Shown: one piece after another, positions 13,700-24,702 of the stretch
Position numbering within the stretch: position 1 is the stretch's first letter
Layout: every line of letters starts with the position of its first letter
Source: Sipunculus nudus
Lineage: Eukaryota; Annelida; Sipuncula; Golfingiida; Sipunculidae
DNA length: 64,000 nt
Direction: 5' to 3'
NCBI GenBank assembly: GCA_026874595.1
Contig: CM049306.1
Location: 85,092,142-85,156,141 of the forward strand
Program-made: the position numbers and the translations under genes
Notes under the pieces: model-generated
What the model was told of the DNA's origin: nothing
The model's database searches: none
Seen by the model: the letters and a program-made list of their open reading frames with translations, nothing else

Positions 13700-13818
13700 C
13701 TTTTAGCTGGGGAATTAGTCCAAATTTGATCTGGGGGAATTAGTCAAATTAATGTTAACTTGGCGTAGTGTGAGATGTACCGAATAGTAGATGGAACGCA
13801 AGCCGGATTCTCCCCAAC

Positions 13819-14497
13819 TATCACCGTCCAGTTGTTTACGTCTTTTGTTCACAGGTTGCTGATTTCTCAGATAGAAGAATTCTTTAATCCAGATGTAATT
13901 TACTTTCAAGTTTATTCAATCAAAGTTAACAATAACAAATGTCCAAAATATATATGTTGATAGTTTTCCCTATTTTCCACTTAACTGATTCTGTTCTCTC
14001 TGTCTCTCTCTCTGTTAACTCCTGTTTGTATTCCTGTCTCTTCTCTCTCTCCTAGCTCTCTAACTCTTTGACTCTCTTCTCTTTAGCTCTGACCTTAACT
14101 GTCTGGTTCAGTAGCCAGTGTCTCTATTTATACATTTACCCAAAATAATAATTGCAATTAAGGAATTTCTTACAGCATTAATACAAGACATATTGTGTAA
14201 TACATTCAACACCTTTCTGCCCTCCTGTGAACACCTAAGTCTAAACTGTTAATTAATTACTTTATCTGTGCCTGTCACAGTCAAATGTATGAACATGCTT
14301 ATTAATGAATTCTCTGTGAACACTAATCAAAGGGCTGGCAGTTAAATAATAAACTGAAATGTAATTAGAAAGTTACCCTGCACAGAAGTCTACTAAATAC
14401 CTGTTTCACTCCATAGGACTGATCACCTTATAATATCTAATGAAAATTGGTAAAATATAATGATTTGAATTATCATAAAATTATCACACTGGTGATA
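13819..14497 (-). repeat. 5' LTR (right copy) of the retrotransposon
   Basis: Same 679-bp sequence as the left LTR. TATAAATAG on the minus strand (complement of about 14123-14132) is the likely core promoter. A possible primer-binding site, TTGGGGAGAATCC, follows directly after the LTR on the minus strand; I could not match it to a particular tRNA. Confidence 0.9.
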
Positions 14498-15163
14498 GGT
14501 TATTTTCCTTAATTTAATTAGAAGTATGTTCTGTAGATGTTATTTAGTATTATGTCAACTCAGGGTCTGAATTGGGCTGGACATACCCTGATTAGGTGGG
14601 GGGTAATTTAGACTGGTTAGAATCCTGATCGGCATTTGGTCTGGACCAATCAGGATTATGTCAAGACCAAACGGTGATTGGTCCAGCCCAGATCCCGATC
14701 AGGGTTTAGGCCATATTGAATTCCATACCTGATTTTGTCTAAACCAATTGCCGATAGGTTCAGATCAGGATCTGGGTCTTGACACTTCTTTGCCAAATGT
14801 AAACTGGTAAAGGTTATCACAAATTAATGTTAATTCAGATTGGATGGTGGACAAAATTTTGATGTGAAAAATTGTTCCTCTCAAATTAAAGAGACCAATT
14901 GTAATGCTATTGATGCTATTCATTGTATTATGTTAAACCTTTTAATTAATCATAATGACATCCATGTTAACATATACATTTGACGCTCAAGGTTATATAA
15001 TTTAGGAAACTTGTGAAAAACACACTTAAATGCACATGTATAAAGTTTAATTCAGCAACTTGTACATAAATCCACTTGTTTATTATATGTGGGCGGATAT
15101 TTAAATCACATTCAAGAAAAACATGTGATATAAGTCAGACAAAACCCTGCTAATGGCATTTGC

Positions 15164-15399
15164 AACTAGTTCCCTTCAACTTCTGCACATATGTAAAAAG
15201 CCATCTTAGGTTGCATAGTTTTTCTGTTTCATATACATGTGCTGTGTTTACTAACAGCTTAAATTAGATAAACAAGTCTATAACTAGTTCCCTTCAACTT
15301 CTGCACATATGTAAAAAGCCATCTTAGGTTGCATAGTTTTTCTGTTTCATATACATGTGCTGTGTTTACTAACAGCTTAAATTAGATAAACAAGTCTAT
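15164..15399. repeat. Tandem duplication, 118 bp x 2
   Basis: Two adjacent copies starting AACTAGTTCCC, at 15164 and 15282, appear identical. They contain no ORF. Such identity implies a very recent duplication or an assembly artefact. Confidence 0.9.
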
Positions 15400-15427
15400 A
15401 AATGCATCACAGAGGTGTTATAAGAAA

Positions 15428-15697
15428 AGGGCTCGGCATTAACTTTAAAAAGTACTTGCCCAGTTGGGCAAGTAACATATTGCTTTTACTTGCCCTACAT
15501 GAATCTTTACTTGTCCTACATAAGTCATTGAAGTATTAAAGAACACAAACATCCTTTTTCAGGCCTTTGGATGAAGGTTTATGTAGGACCCACTTGCCAT
15601 GTTGGGCAAGTAGGAGGTGACTTTTAGTTGCCTTCCCACTATTTTCTAGAACTTTCACTTGCCCTGGGCAAGTGGTTAACTGTTAATGTCGAGCCCT
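15428..15697. mobile_element. MITE, AGGGCTCG-ACTTGCCC family, copy 1
   Basis: The left end reads AGGGCTCGGCATTAAC; the right end reversed reads AGGGCTCGACATTAAC. Both are followed by ACTTGCCC..GGGCAAGT palindromes. About 270 bp, non-coding. A longer copy lies at 53902-54349. The CAGGG-like end resembles hAT MITEs, but I could not confirm an 8-bp target duplication. Confidence 0.75.
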
Positions 15698-15699
15698 GA

Positions 15700-17667
15700 A
15701 GAACATTTCTGAGCAGGAATTATACCTACAGCACACATATTTATTCAGAGCAAAGCCAGAAATCACATAAAATCTTTAGATAAGGCAGATGAATAGCCTG
15801 CTTTAAATATGAAAATATTTCAAAATATATAAACAAACAATTATTTTCTAGTTTACGTTACACAAACTGCAGCTTCCTTAGTATTTTTCTCAGTACTTGG
15901 CCATATTACTCACAGTTTCATTTTACTGATGAAAAGTGTACAGTCAGTATAATACAAACCTGTTACGTCTGTGAAGGAATATTATTTAATCATTTCATTC
16001 TGGGAATCAATAAGGAAAATTCCTTTGGGTTTTTCATCTAAGAAAAATAAGAGAAGAATAAAAATCATTACATAGTAACATGAAATTTTTCATGGAAGGA
16101 TTAAAGATTTCATTTTCCCAAGGAATATTCCAGATCTTCACAAATTCTCATTTTTCTACCAACAAATTTTTGATTCTCGATCTTAGTGTGTCATGCCAAA
16201 AATAGAATTTTATGTTATAGACTCTTGATGGAATTAATATGTTAAAAAGAGAATGCTGGATTGATAAATTAAAAATTGGAAAGCAATTTCATGTTTCTGC
16301 TAGTTTCTGTCAGGTATATAAAATAAAGTAATAAAAAAAAAAGCAAAAACAAGAGGTATTATATAAATAAGAGAGGTAACTGACCTCCAAGTCCTTTTTT
16401 TTAAGGATCACATGTCTGTGATAAAGAAATATCTGTAAGGAGAGGTTTGTGTATTTTTGTTAAATAAGTACATGTAGCTGTTGTCTGCATTCATAACATT
16501 TATATATGATATGGTAAAAATGAAGAAAATTTGGCAAGAATCTTCCAGATGGTCATCAGTAGGGGAAGTTGGGTGGCTGTGTGGCACATGTGTAATTATG
16601 TATATTTGTAAAAATATACTGTGAAAAATGTATTTTCTGAATAAAAGAAAAACAGATATAAGCTAATGAAACATGCAAAGCTAAATGCATGCAGGCACCT
16701 GATATGCTGTGTAGTAATGGTGGCAGCAAGAACAGCATTAGGCAGGGCAGAGGTACAGTATGTGTATCACACAGTACACTGACAGCCAGCCCATCTCAGT
16801 GAGGCTCACCTCCCCCATACACCAAGCCTGGTCATGCCATGTTTTATCAGTGTTTGATTGGATCCCAGCCTTGCAGTCTACATAAATGAATTGCCTGGTA
16901 GGGAGGATTTGGAGTTCTTTATCTGTATTGTGGGGTCCATGTCAGGCTTGGCAGCAGTATTGATTTGTTGACATGATAACTCGCAGCCTGAGATCCCTGT
17001 ATTTACAAATATATTAATTTAGTATTGGGGAAAATGTGTGCTGGCTTGACTATACAACTATCTGTGAGGCACTCACTGTAGTGGCCTGGTGTCAGGTCCA
17101 CAACACTTACCAGTCCAGATTACAGCGCTGGTCTGTGAAAATGACTGCGAGCATTAATTGTACAATTTATGTTTCAGGTTTTTTACAGCATATTATTCAG
17201 GTTCCATTTTTGTAAAGAAACTTTTTCAAAGGGATACTGGTAGATTGCATTGATGATGCAGTTTAGAATATCTTATAATATTATTAGATATTAATAAAGT
17301 TTTGTAGGCCATACACAAAAATAACATTGTCGACATGCTTTGGGAATAAATATATGGTTCAAGCGGGCAATTTTTCCTCTTTTATTGCACTGAATCAAAT
17401 CCATTCATCAGTCAATAACTTAAACAGAAAAGATATAATAAATTAATTTCAATTGTTGCATTTGCAGTCATTGTCATACATTTTTATCCTTCACTTATAC
17501 TTGAGGACAGTATAAAGACAGATCAACAGTGTATATGATATATGGTAAACAGTATTGTTTAATCAGGAAAGTCACCGTACATCCTACATCAGATGTTACC
17601 ACAGTAATTCCCTGAGACTATTTTATCATTACTTGGTCTAAATGTTCAGGTATTTATAATATTAATC
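15700..17667. other. Intron stretch without recognised genes
   Basis: AT-rich. Nothing recognisable apart from A-rich runs (16332-16343) and a G+C-richer patch at 16740-17150, where no coding frame, tRNA or repeat is seen. Confidence 0.5.
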
Positions 17668-18117
17668 TAGGCATCATGGCCTACGAAGAGGTGTTTAGTG
17701 CGTCGTACCAACTACGGTGAGCTTACACTGCCCTATCCTGTGCCTACGCTGGCCTACATGGCAATACGTTGAGGGATGCAAAGAGGTACTTGAGATAGAT
17801 ATTAAAAAAATGTAAAAAATATTAAACCTTTTTTGTCATATACTGTTGGTGTAAAGCACTGTACACAGACAGAAGGCAGTTTTTAGGCAAGTCTAAGCAA
17901 CACTACAGTGCTGTATGCTACTGTATGCCATGCCTATGCAAGAGCAGCTCCCTACGCCAGTTTGACAAAATACGTCAGCGTACGCCAGCCTATGCATAAC
18001 CTAAACCTGGACAACGCTAATCCTGCGTGTAGCAGCATGTTTTCATGAGTACACAGCCTAATTTCTGTGTACTCAGTATGCCACGATACGCAACTCTACG
18101 TAGGCCACCAGGTGTTA
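17668..18117. mobile_element. Possible MITE with TGGCCTACG termini
   Basis: A CpG-richer 450-bp patch whose ends form an imperfect inverted repeat: TGGCCTACGAAGAG at the left, TGGCCTACGTAGAG when the right is reversed. The interior repeats TACGC/CCTACG words in both orientations. Non-coding. The exact borders are uncertain. Confidence 0.5.
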
Positions 18118-20045
18118 AACCCCCTTAAGACCTACCTCTTTAACCTAATAATAATGACTGAACTTTTGAAATAATCAAAGCAAAATGAAAGGCAGTATCA
18201 GTATTTGATAATTGAACTGAATTGAAGAGCCAAGGTAATTCACAAGTCTAATATTTGGATTGTATATCTTGCAGCTTATTACACATTGAGTTCATCTTAT
18301 TTATATTTGTTACATTTCTGAGCTTGAACAATGTTACTACAGTATATAAAGTCTTGCTGTGTTACCCTTTCATGTTCTAGTATCCATTTCTTTGGACTCC
18401 AGGTTACTCTGGGAGTAAGTTTTCGAGGAATCCTTTTATGAAGTGTGACAGTTGGCACCTTTTCTTCTTAGGAATACAACATTAGTAATGGACCCCTTCT
18501 ACTCGTATTATCATAGACTGCCTATGGTGGTATATAAACACAACTGTGGGATAAACCATCTGACCTGGCTTATCTCCAGATCCTGGAGGATCACACCACT
18601 CACTCCTTGGTTGGGGATGTTGTCTGTTTGCGTTGGCCATGCTCTCCTTCTTTCCTTCTGAACAGATAGTAGTACATGGTCTTGTTGTCCGTCTTTGTCC
18701 ATCATCATGATGTCTCTGACAGTTTCAGTCCAATTGGCCAAGACCCTGTTGATGTGATGCAGCTTTTGGCAACATACTGCCTAGTACAATATCAAAGATC
18801 ATATGATGATATCCAGTAGCACAATGGGTTAACTTTACAGCAAAGAACTGTGTGAATTATTTCACATATTAAGTTCTTGCAGGCATCAAAGACCCCCCCC
18901 CCCCCCCCAACACACACACATACACAATGAAAAAGAGTTTTAAATAAGAAGCATTATATTAGTTTCATAATCAAGCAGTTATCCTAACCCAGTTGTATTA
19001 ATTTCTGCAAACAGGCAAAGCTGTGTAGAAAATAATTCCATTATCTGTGACAGTGCACACTTTTAATTATCATTGCTCATGGGTTCAACTCAGTATATTT
19101 ATAGAAAAAAACTCAAAACTTAAATAATCATGAATCAAATTTCTCATGGTGAACCTGTGTACTGTCTCAAGGAAAATTTTACAAATAAAAAAATCTCCTG
19201 TATTTTCTTTCATCTATATGAACTATTGTTTTATTTTCAGAGTAAAGTTTTCTCTGAAACAGTGCAGATGTAATGCTACACTTGTGGTATATGCATGTAT
19301 ATACAATTTATAACTATTCCCATTTAAGTGCAGGTGCCATGCTGTAGTAGTACAATTGAAAAAAATGTCTGTAATATCTGTTAGCTTTGATGGTGAATTC
19401 TCTGTTACTACCTTCTGACTGTGTTAACATGATTACATATATTATCTTAGTGTACCCTGATATACATTCCTGGAGTAGGTAAAGTGCCAGGGAGTAAAGC
19501 AGGCTTAACAGCTTGCTGACAGAGTCACAAGTGGCCCATACAGTTTTTGCACCAGAGGCTGAGAAATCCTGATGGGCACTAGACTTCCTGGTGAACAGAC
19601 CCACAAGTAAGTGGAACTTGTAGCAGTATATTTGCGAGACAGACTGGTGTGTGGTGGGGATTTGGCTCACTTCTGCCGCAGCAAACAGAGAGAATTTCCT
19701 GGTACTGGTGTATATTTGGCAGATATTGCAGCAAACATAAGGTTGGATATGTGTGACAGCAGATATACGAACAGGCACAACATATGACTTTACAGTTATT
19801 GCAACAAAAAGTGTGATATCTGTTTATTCGTATACCTAAAAATAATACAGACTTTTACATGGACAATTCTAATTTTCAGTCTTTAGGAACCCAATGTAGT
19901 GGCATCAGTTTGTTATTGTAATAAAAACAAGGTTATTTACAGTATTTTGTGTGAGAATATATTCTGAAGTGACCCGAACCATGTTTAGATATAAAAAATT
20001 ATAAATTATATTTATTTTGCATGGATTGTACATATAATTATCATA
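18118..20045. other. Intron stretch without recognised genes
   Basis: Contains a 16-C homopolymer at 18893-18908 followed by short CA repeats, otherwise AT-rich unique sequence. A 154-codon minus-strand frame at 19314-19778 shows no domain and looks random. Confidence 0.5.
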
Positions 20046-20047
20046 AC

Positions 20048-20215
20048 TAATTAAGGCACTCTCTGTGGCTTAGATGGTGGCTTAAGGTAGTGTCTAGTGG
20101 TGATTAGTGGAAATTAAGTGGAACCTGGGACCAAAAGCCTGGGATGGGCCACTACAACCCACTCTCATAGTCAAACCAGGGATTGAACCCTAGGGTCACT
20201 AACAGAGATGAAACT
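20048..20215 (-). mobile_element. tRNA-derived SINE, minus strand, diverged copy
   Basis: Reversed, the sequence contains a perfect B box (GGTTCAATCCC), then CTATGAGAGTGGGTTGTAG and GCCCATCC. The same order of words is seen in the intact SINE at 62240-62473, and the match continues to GAGAGTGCC at the tail. The 5' tRNA part with the A box is degraded. An old insertion of the same family. Confidence 0.8.
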
Positions 20216-21305
20216 TTAATAAAAGAAGATCAGCATAAAACTAGCAATTAATTATTTTGGCTTGGTTTCAGGTAAATAGCAGGAATATACAGTGTTTTCC
20301 AAATGTGTGGATTGATAGTTAAAAAAAAAACTATTTCATTTCTGTCACTAAAAAAAATGAATCACTGAGAATCTTTTAAAACTGTATCAGGGCTCAGCGT
20401 TGCCAGGGCAGGAATTGAAACAGAGCCCTTCACCTTCAAAATTCAGTGTTTAATCTTTGGCACAGGCGCTTACAAGGTCATTCAATGATTACTATACAAA
20501 TAGAAGATTCAAGGTAATCTCTGAATCCTTGCCAACATTAGTACATGTGGGTTTGCTTCCATTTCTGTCTGATATTATTCATTTCAGTGTTCTGTTACAC
20601 CCCAGGGGTCTATTTGGTCACATTTAACAAATCCTATAGAGTCAAGGTATTCATGGCAGGAGTGAGAACCTGTTTGTTGAATGGCTCCGTGTTTACCTAT
20701 CACTCAGACCCAACTTCAGCTTTGAGTTAACTTAACCCAGTCAGAAGACAAACTATGATATATGGTACCTGTATCAAGTATCAAATGGGACAAGAAAAAT
20801 TACTTAGAATTTATCAATCTCCATTCAATATAAACATGCAAGTTTTCTCAAAGTACTTAGTAGCACCAATCAGTTCATCTATTCCTTTTTCTAGATAGCT
20901 TTGTCTGTGAACAGGGTTTCCGGCCACCATGGAAATCAGGAGGAAAAACATATGGAAAATGAGATTGCTTTTTGAATCATAATGGAAACATTAGAGATTT
21001 AAGATGCTTCCTTAAATCAGGAAAAATTGGGGACTTCATCTGGCTCTTGAGATCAATTGGTCAATATGTTTATATACTTTCTCTAATGTGCATAAGGATT
21101 AAATTGAAGTCGGGAAAACTCAGGGAATTATGTTGCCATGAAATACTGGAAACCCCATGACATGCAAAATAATCCAACATATATTTAGGTTGGATTGGCA
21201 TCAAACTTATACCAAATTTGTAATACATTTATCATTTGGAATAAACTGTCTTGTTATGAAGAATCCTTTAAAAGCACAGAACATGCTTAGTGGCTATAAG
21301 GCCTT

Positions 21306-21321
21306 GGGGGGGGGGGGGGGG
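21306..21321. repeat. Poly-G tract (16 G)
   Basis: Uninterrupted G run in AT-rich surroundings, comparable with the C tracts elsewhere in the intron. Confidence 0.9.
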
Positions 21322-21933
21322 AGTGCAAGGTCCCCTAACAGTTTAAATTGATAAAGTTTTTATAGAGATTGGCTCTAATGTATTAACCACTGGTTATATG
21401 GCTACTTGATGCATCAAAATCTTGGAATCTAGATTGCTTAATAATGAAATATTGTCATTATTATACAGTTATATTATTTGCATTCACAATCAATATACAG
21501 AGCCAGAAACAGGCCAAAGAACTATCCTTTTAAGAAATTAAAATAAAAAAAATCCTTTACAGTTTGTTATTATTCCATTCTTCCTTCTGAATTCTAAGGT
21601 ATAACTCATGGTTGGACACTTCATTTTATAAATGTTAATGCAGGACATGTCAATGTGGGCTATGATCTTTGCCTCCAGTTCTCAGCTGCCACAGGTCCAG
21701 TTGCACCAAAACTATATGCAGACCGATTCAAGCCTCAGTTGGCACTCTCCTTGTAAAATCTCTTGCCATGTCCTTCAACTCTTGAGCCATTCATTCCAGG
21801 CTAGCATTTAAAAAACTCATGTGTCTTTAACCTGGATGTAACAAGCTAGGTGTCAGCACAGACTGAAACATGGATGTTGCAAGTTGGTTGTCTAAAGAGT
21901 CCTCTGTCAGTAGTACATACAATTCAATAGATA

Positions 21934-22477
21934 TGTCGAGGGAAGAATGAGAATCTGGGAAGATCCAGAATATTCCCGGGAAAATGGTAATTCTCTTTCT
22001 TCCCTTGGGAAAATGAGAATCAAGAGATGATATGAAATGATTCCTTTTCTTCTTGAGAAGAATGAGCTTCCTGGAAAAAATGAGAATTCCAGTCTCTCCG
22101 GGGGTGAAGATTGGAATTCTTATTTTTCCCTGAATCATATATGGCAACATTTTACCCTTTAAATTTTTTTTAATCAAATATTGAACATAACATGTCAAAA
22201 GCTCATTTACAGCTCTTGTAAGATGTGTTAGTCACTGTAACATGATATGTGTATATTCACAGAACTGTAGGTTAGAGATGTTTACATCTGGAAGTCTTAT
22301 ATACCAATTGTATTAGGTTCTTGGAACTAATATGTTGATTAATTTCTTGTGTGATAGTTTCCCACTTAAATGGGTGATGGGTTAATGAGAATTCTCATTC
22401 ATTCTGGGAAGAATTGGAATTCCCATTTTTCCAGGTAAGATTCTTGATCTTCTCTGATTCTAATTCTTCCCTCGACA
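21934..22477. mobile_element. MITE with TGTCGAGGGAAGAAT termini
   Basis: The left end is TGTCGAGGGAAGAATGAGAAT; the right end reversed is TGTCGAGGGAAGAATTAGAAT. Internal GAATTC-type palindromes (GGAATTCC, GAGAATTCTC) recur in both arms. About 544 bp with no ORF of note. The TGTCGAGG start is shared with the element at 54814, suggesting a common mobilising transposase. Confidence 0.75.
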
Positions 22478-24475
22478 TATATACCACTAAGGTCAATCTG
22501 AATCTACTTGTTAGTTTGTATATTTTGCATGAGTGTAGGTTATTTCATCATTATTGTTTCTTTCTGATGACAAAGTGACAAGATCATTAGCAGCAGATGA
22601 AAGTGGTGCCTCTGTCATTTTTTGCTGCCAGTTGGACAGTGCTGCCAGTAGAATAGGATTTAGCAGTAGGAACATATGTGTCGCTCTTAATGAGTTACAA
22701 AAATATGTTGTTACTGGTTGAGTAATCTGGAAAATCAGTTTAACATACATATGAGGTAATGTGAATTTAAACCAATTAGAATAAAAATGTGCTTTACTGT
22801 ACAGATGTGTAGAGTGTAGTCTTCTATTTCAAAATGGAAGTATTGGGATTTTTAAGTTGACAGTTAATTTTCATTCAGCTTGCCCTGCTGCTGATAACTC
22901 ATGAATGTCCCATACTGGTTCTCAGAACTTTATATATACAGTGACCTTTCCCAGTGGAATCAAATTCACAGAAAGGAATAGATAGATATTACCATTTAAA
23001 ACCTGTATTTATTGAGGACATGGATTGCGTTCAGGGTTTTAAACATGGCTGATCAATAAGTCATCTTGTTTGACGGGCCATCTCGGGGATGTCTGCTCTC
23101 CAAATACTCACTGCAGCTATTAATTTGTGCTGCTAGGAGGGACTTGGTCTCTTTCCCTTTATGTAAGCACTTGTAGTCTATTCTTTATAGCCACCGCTTG
23201 AGAAGTCTATTTTTAGACCAAATATTAGCCGGCATGCCATAGGATAAGAAGAAAAAGTCACCATCTGATGATACTTGAGCTCAGTGGGCTCATAAGTAAA
23301 CTCAGTTTCATGTAAGAGTCCGATTAATGCTGGCTTTGATGGGTTGACATGGAGGCTGTATGGTACCGGTGGGTGGGCAGGGGGAATGTGTCTAGACTTT
23401 GTATTACATCCTCAGTGGCTTTTCAATGTTTTTTAACATCTCCGGTGATTGTTTGATGACCACGCTTGTTCGCCAAGGGCATCATACCGCGGACGGCCAA
23501 GTCTGGAGAGAGCGTGCACCATCCTAGTTCTGGGCTCCGTTATATCTTACTCTCTCTCCCTTATCCACATGATCTATGTCCCAGTTTACTACAATAACTA
23601 GCAAATTGAATCCATAGTGAATAAATCGCTTCTTTACACAGTGAAGTATTATGTCTGTCTGGTGATATATACACTTGGTGTATCTATTAGTCTCCAGTGT
23701 TACACATGATTGGTTGAAACTACTGGGTTTGTATCAGGAAGAGTCTTTTGGGGGTAAAAATAAAACTACCAGTACTTAAGAATTACTAAGTCTCTCAAGT
23801 AGTATACACATGATGGTATTTGTTAGGTTTGCTTCTTTTACATATACTGTTCATTCTCCCATATGAGATTGTTTGCTCCAGGAGAAAGATAATGTTTTAC
23901 TGCGCTGGTGCAGATACTCAAGCACAAACTTCTAAGTTAATGAACTGGAGTTGTTTTAGTAGAGGAAACTTCTATCAAATGATGACAAGGTAACAGTCTT
24001 TATCATATTTTAGAAGTAATTTAGAAATATATATTAAATATATATTTTTAGTATAGAAAGTCTGATATGAAAGAGATTGTTACCAAGATTTTTTTTTCAG
24101 TTTGATCATGTATATGAAAACAAACTCCCATAGGAATTTTGATTGAATATATTTCGCACTTTTAGATAAATATGTGAATCACCCATATGTTCATTAATTT
24201 AACTTCCAGCCAGTCAGCATTTTCCTCTCACTGAATGGAACATTTGGCAGTTTATAATAATATTCTTGTCATGAAACAAGCAAATCACATCAATTTGTCA
24301 ACCTGAGAGTGTTAATTTCACTATTTAAACAGCCCCTAGGGAAAGGTAAATATGTAGCTCTGCATGATCAGATGAATATTTAAGCAGACAGGATCAGGTT
24401 CATTTGTTTTCAGTAAAAAGGCATGGCTGTCTGATTGTCCACAAATTATTTCCACTGTTCCAGTTTTCTACAGGG
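22478..24475. other. Intron stretch without recognised genes
   Basis: Includes a G+C-richer segment at 23040-23560 with no open frame or repeat structure that I can support; it could be conserved non-coding sequence. The remainder is AT-rich. Confidence 0.4.
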
Positions 24476-24687
24476 TTACATGATCACATATACAGTTAGA
24501 ATGTCACCTTGTGGATCATATATTTCTGCCAAGGCAGAACGTACCATTGTACTAGATACCCGGCCTTCTTTTCCAGATATTGAATAAGATTTAATATGTT
24601 CTTCATGTGTGCCATGATTCCTACACTTTACACAGAGTTTCATGGATATTGGTTCATTAGTCTTTTTATTAGTCTTTTCGCATAATT
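24476..24687 (-). CDS. Candidate terminal exon of an antisense gene (unknown protein)
   Basis: On the minus strand a consensus acceptor (TTTGTCTCTTTGCAG, complement of 24688-24702) is followed by an open frame of 69 codons that ends at TAA (complement of 24476-24478). The first two bases complete an upstream codon. The product includes KLCVKCRNHGTHEEH, with a C-X2-C and two His, and ends SALAEIYDPQGDILTVYVIM. Composition is protein-like, unlike the low-complexity frames elsewhere. No upstream exon was located, so it could be a terminal exon of a gene running antisense, a retained transposon exon or a relic. CRNHG recalls DM domains, but the other DM cysteines and histidines are absent. Family unknown. 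Confidence 0.4.
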
Positions 24688-24702
24688 CTGCAAAGAGACA
24701 AA

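Larger units (their letters stand above)
11317..14497 (-). mobile_element. Non-autonomous LTR retrotransposon with 679-bp LTRs
   Basis: Two direct repeats, 11317-11995 and 13819-14497, are both 679 bp and look identical base for base. Each begins TATCACC and ends GGTGATA, and a 4-bp duplication GGTT flanks the element (11313-11316 and 14498-14501). The 1.8-kb interior encodes one minus-strand ORF with Gag-type zinc knuckles. There is no protease, reverse transcriptase, RNase H or integrase, so mobility would need proteins from elsewhere. TATAAATAG and AATAAA on the minus strand of the LTRs agree with minus-strand transcription. Likely Ty3/gypsy-derived from the knuckle type. LTR identity implies a very recent insertion. 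Confidence 0.92.
11207..14784. mobile_element. MITE with TGTCAAG termini, split by an LTR retrotransposon
   Basis: The left end (11207 on) reads TGTCAAGGCCCAGAT then GATCTG. The right end, read in reverse from 14784, gives TGTCAAGACCCAGAT then GATCTG, so the two form inverted repeats of about 25 bp. Inside are further palindromic CCAGATC/GATCTGG motifs. The LTR element at 11317-14497 sits within it, together with its target duplication; without that the MITE would be about 393 bp. Related palindromic sequence lies at 35.1 kb and 54.8-56.9 kb. No transposase is present, and the superfamily is not identifiable by eye. Confidence 0.65.

Noticed and set aside
19314-19778. 154-codon minus-strand gene
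   Set aside because: No domain, no splice sites and no initiation context; length is compatible with chance in 64 kb.
24476-24687. DM (doublesex) domain
   Set aside because: CRNHG is shared, but the remaining zinc ligands and spacing of DM domains are missing.
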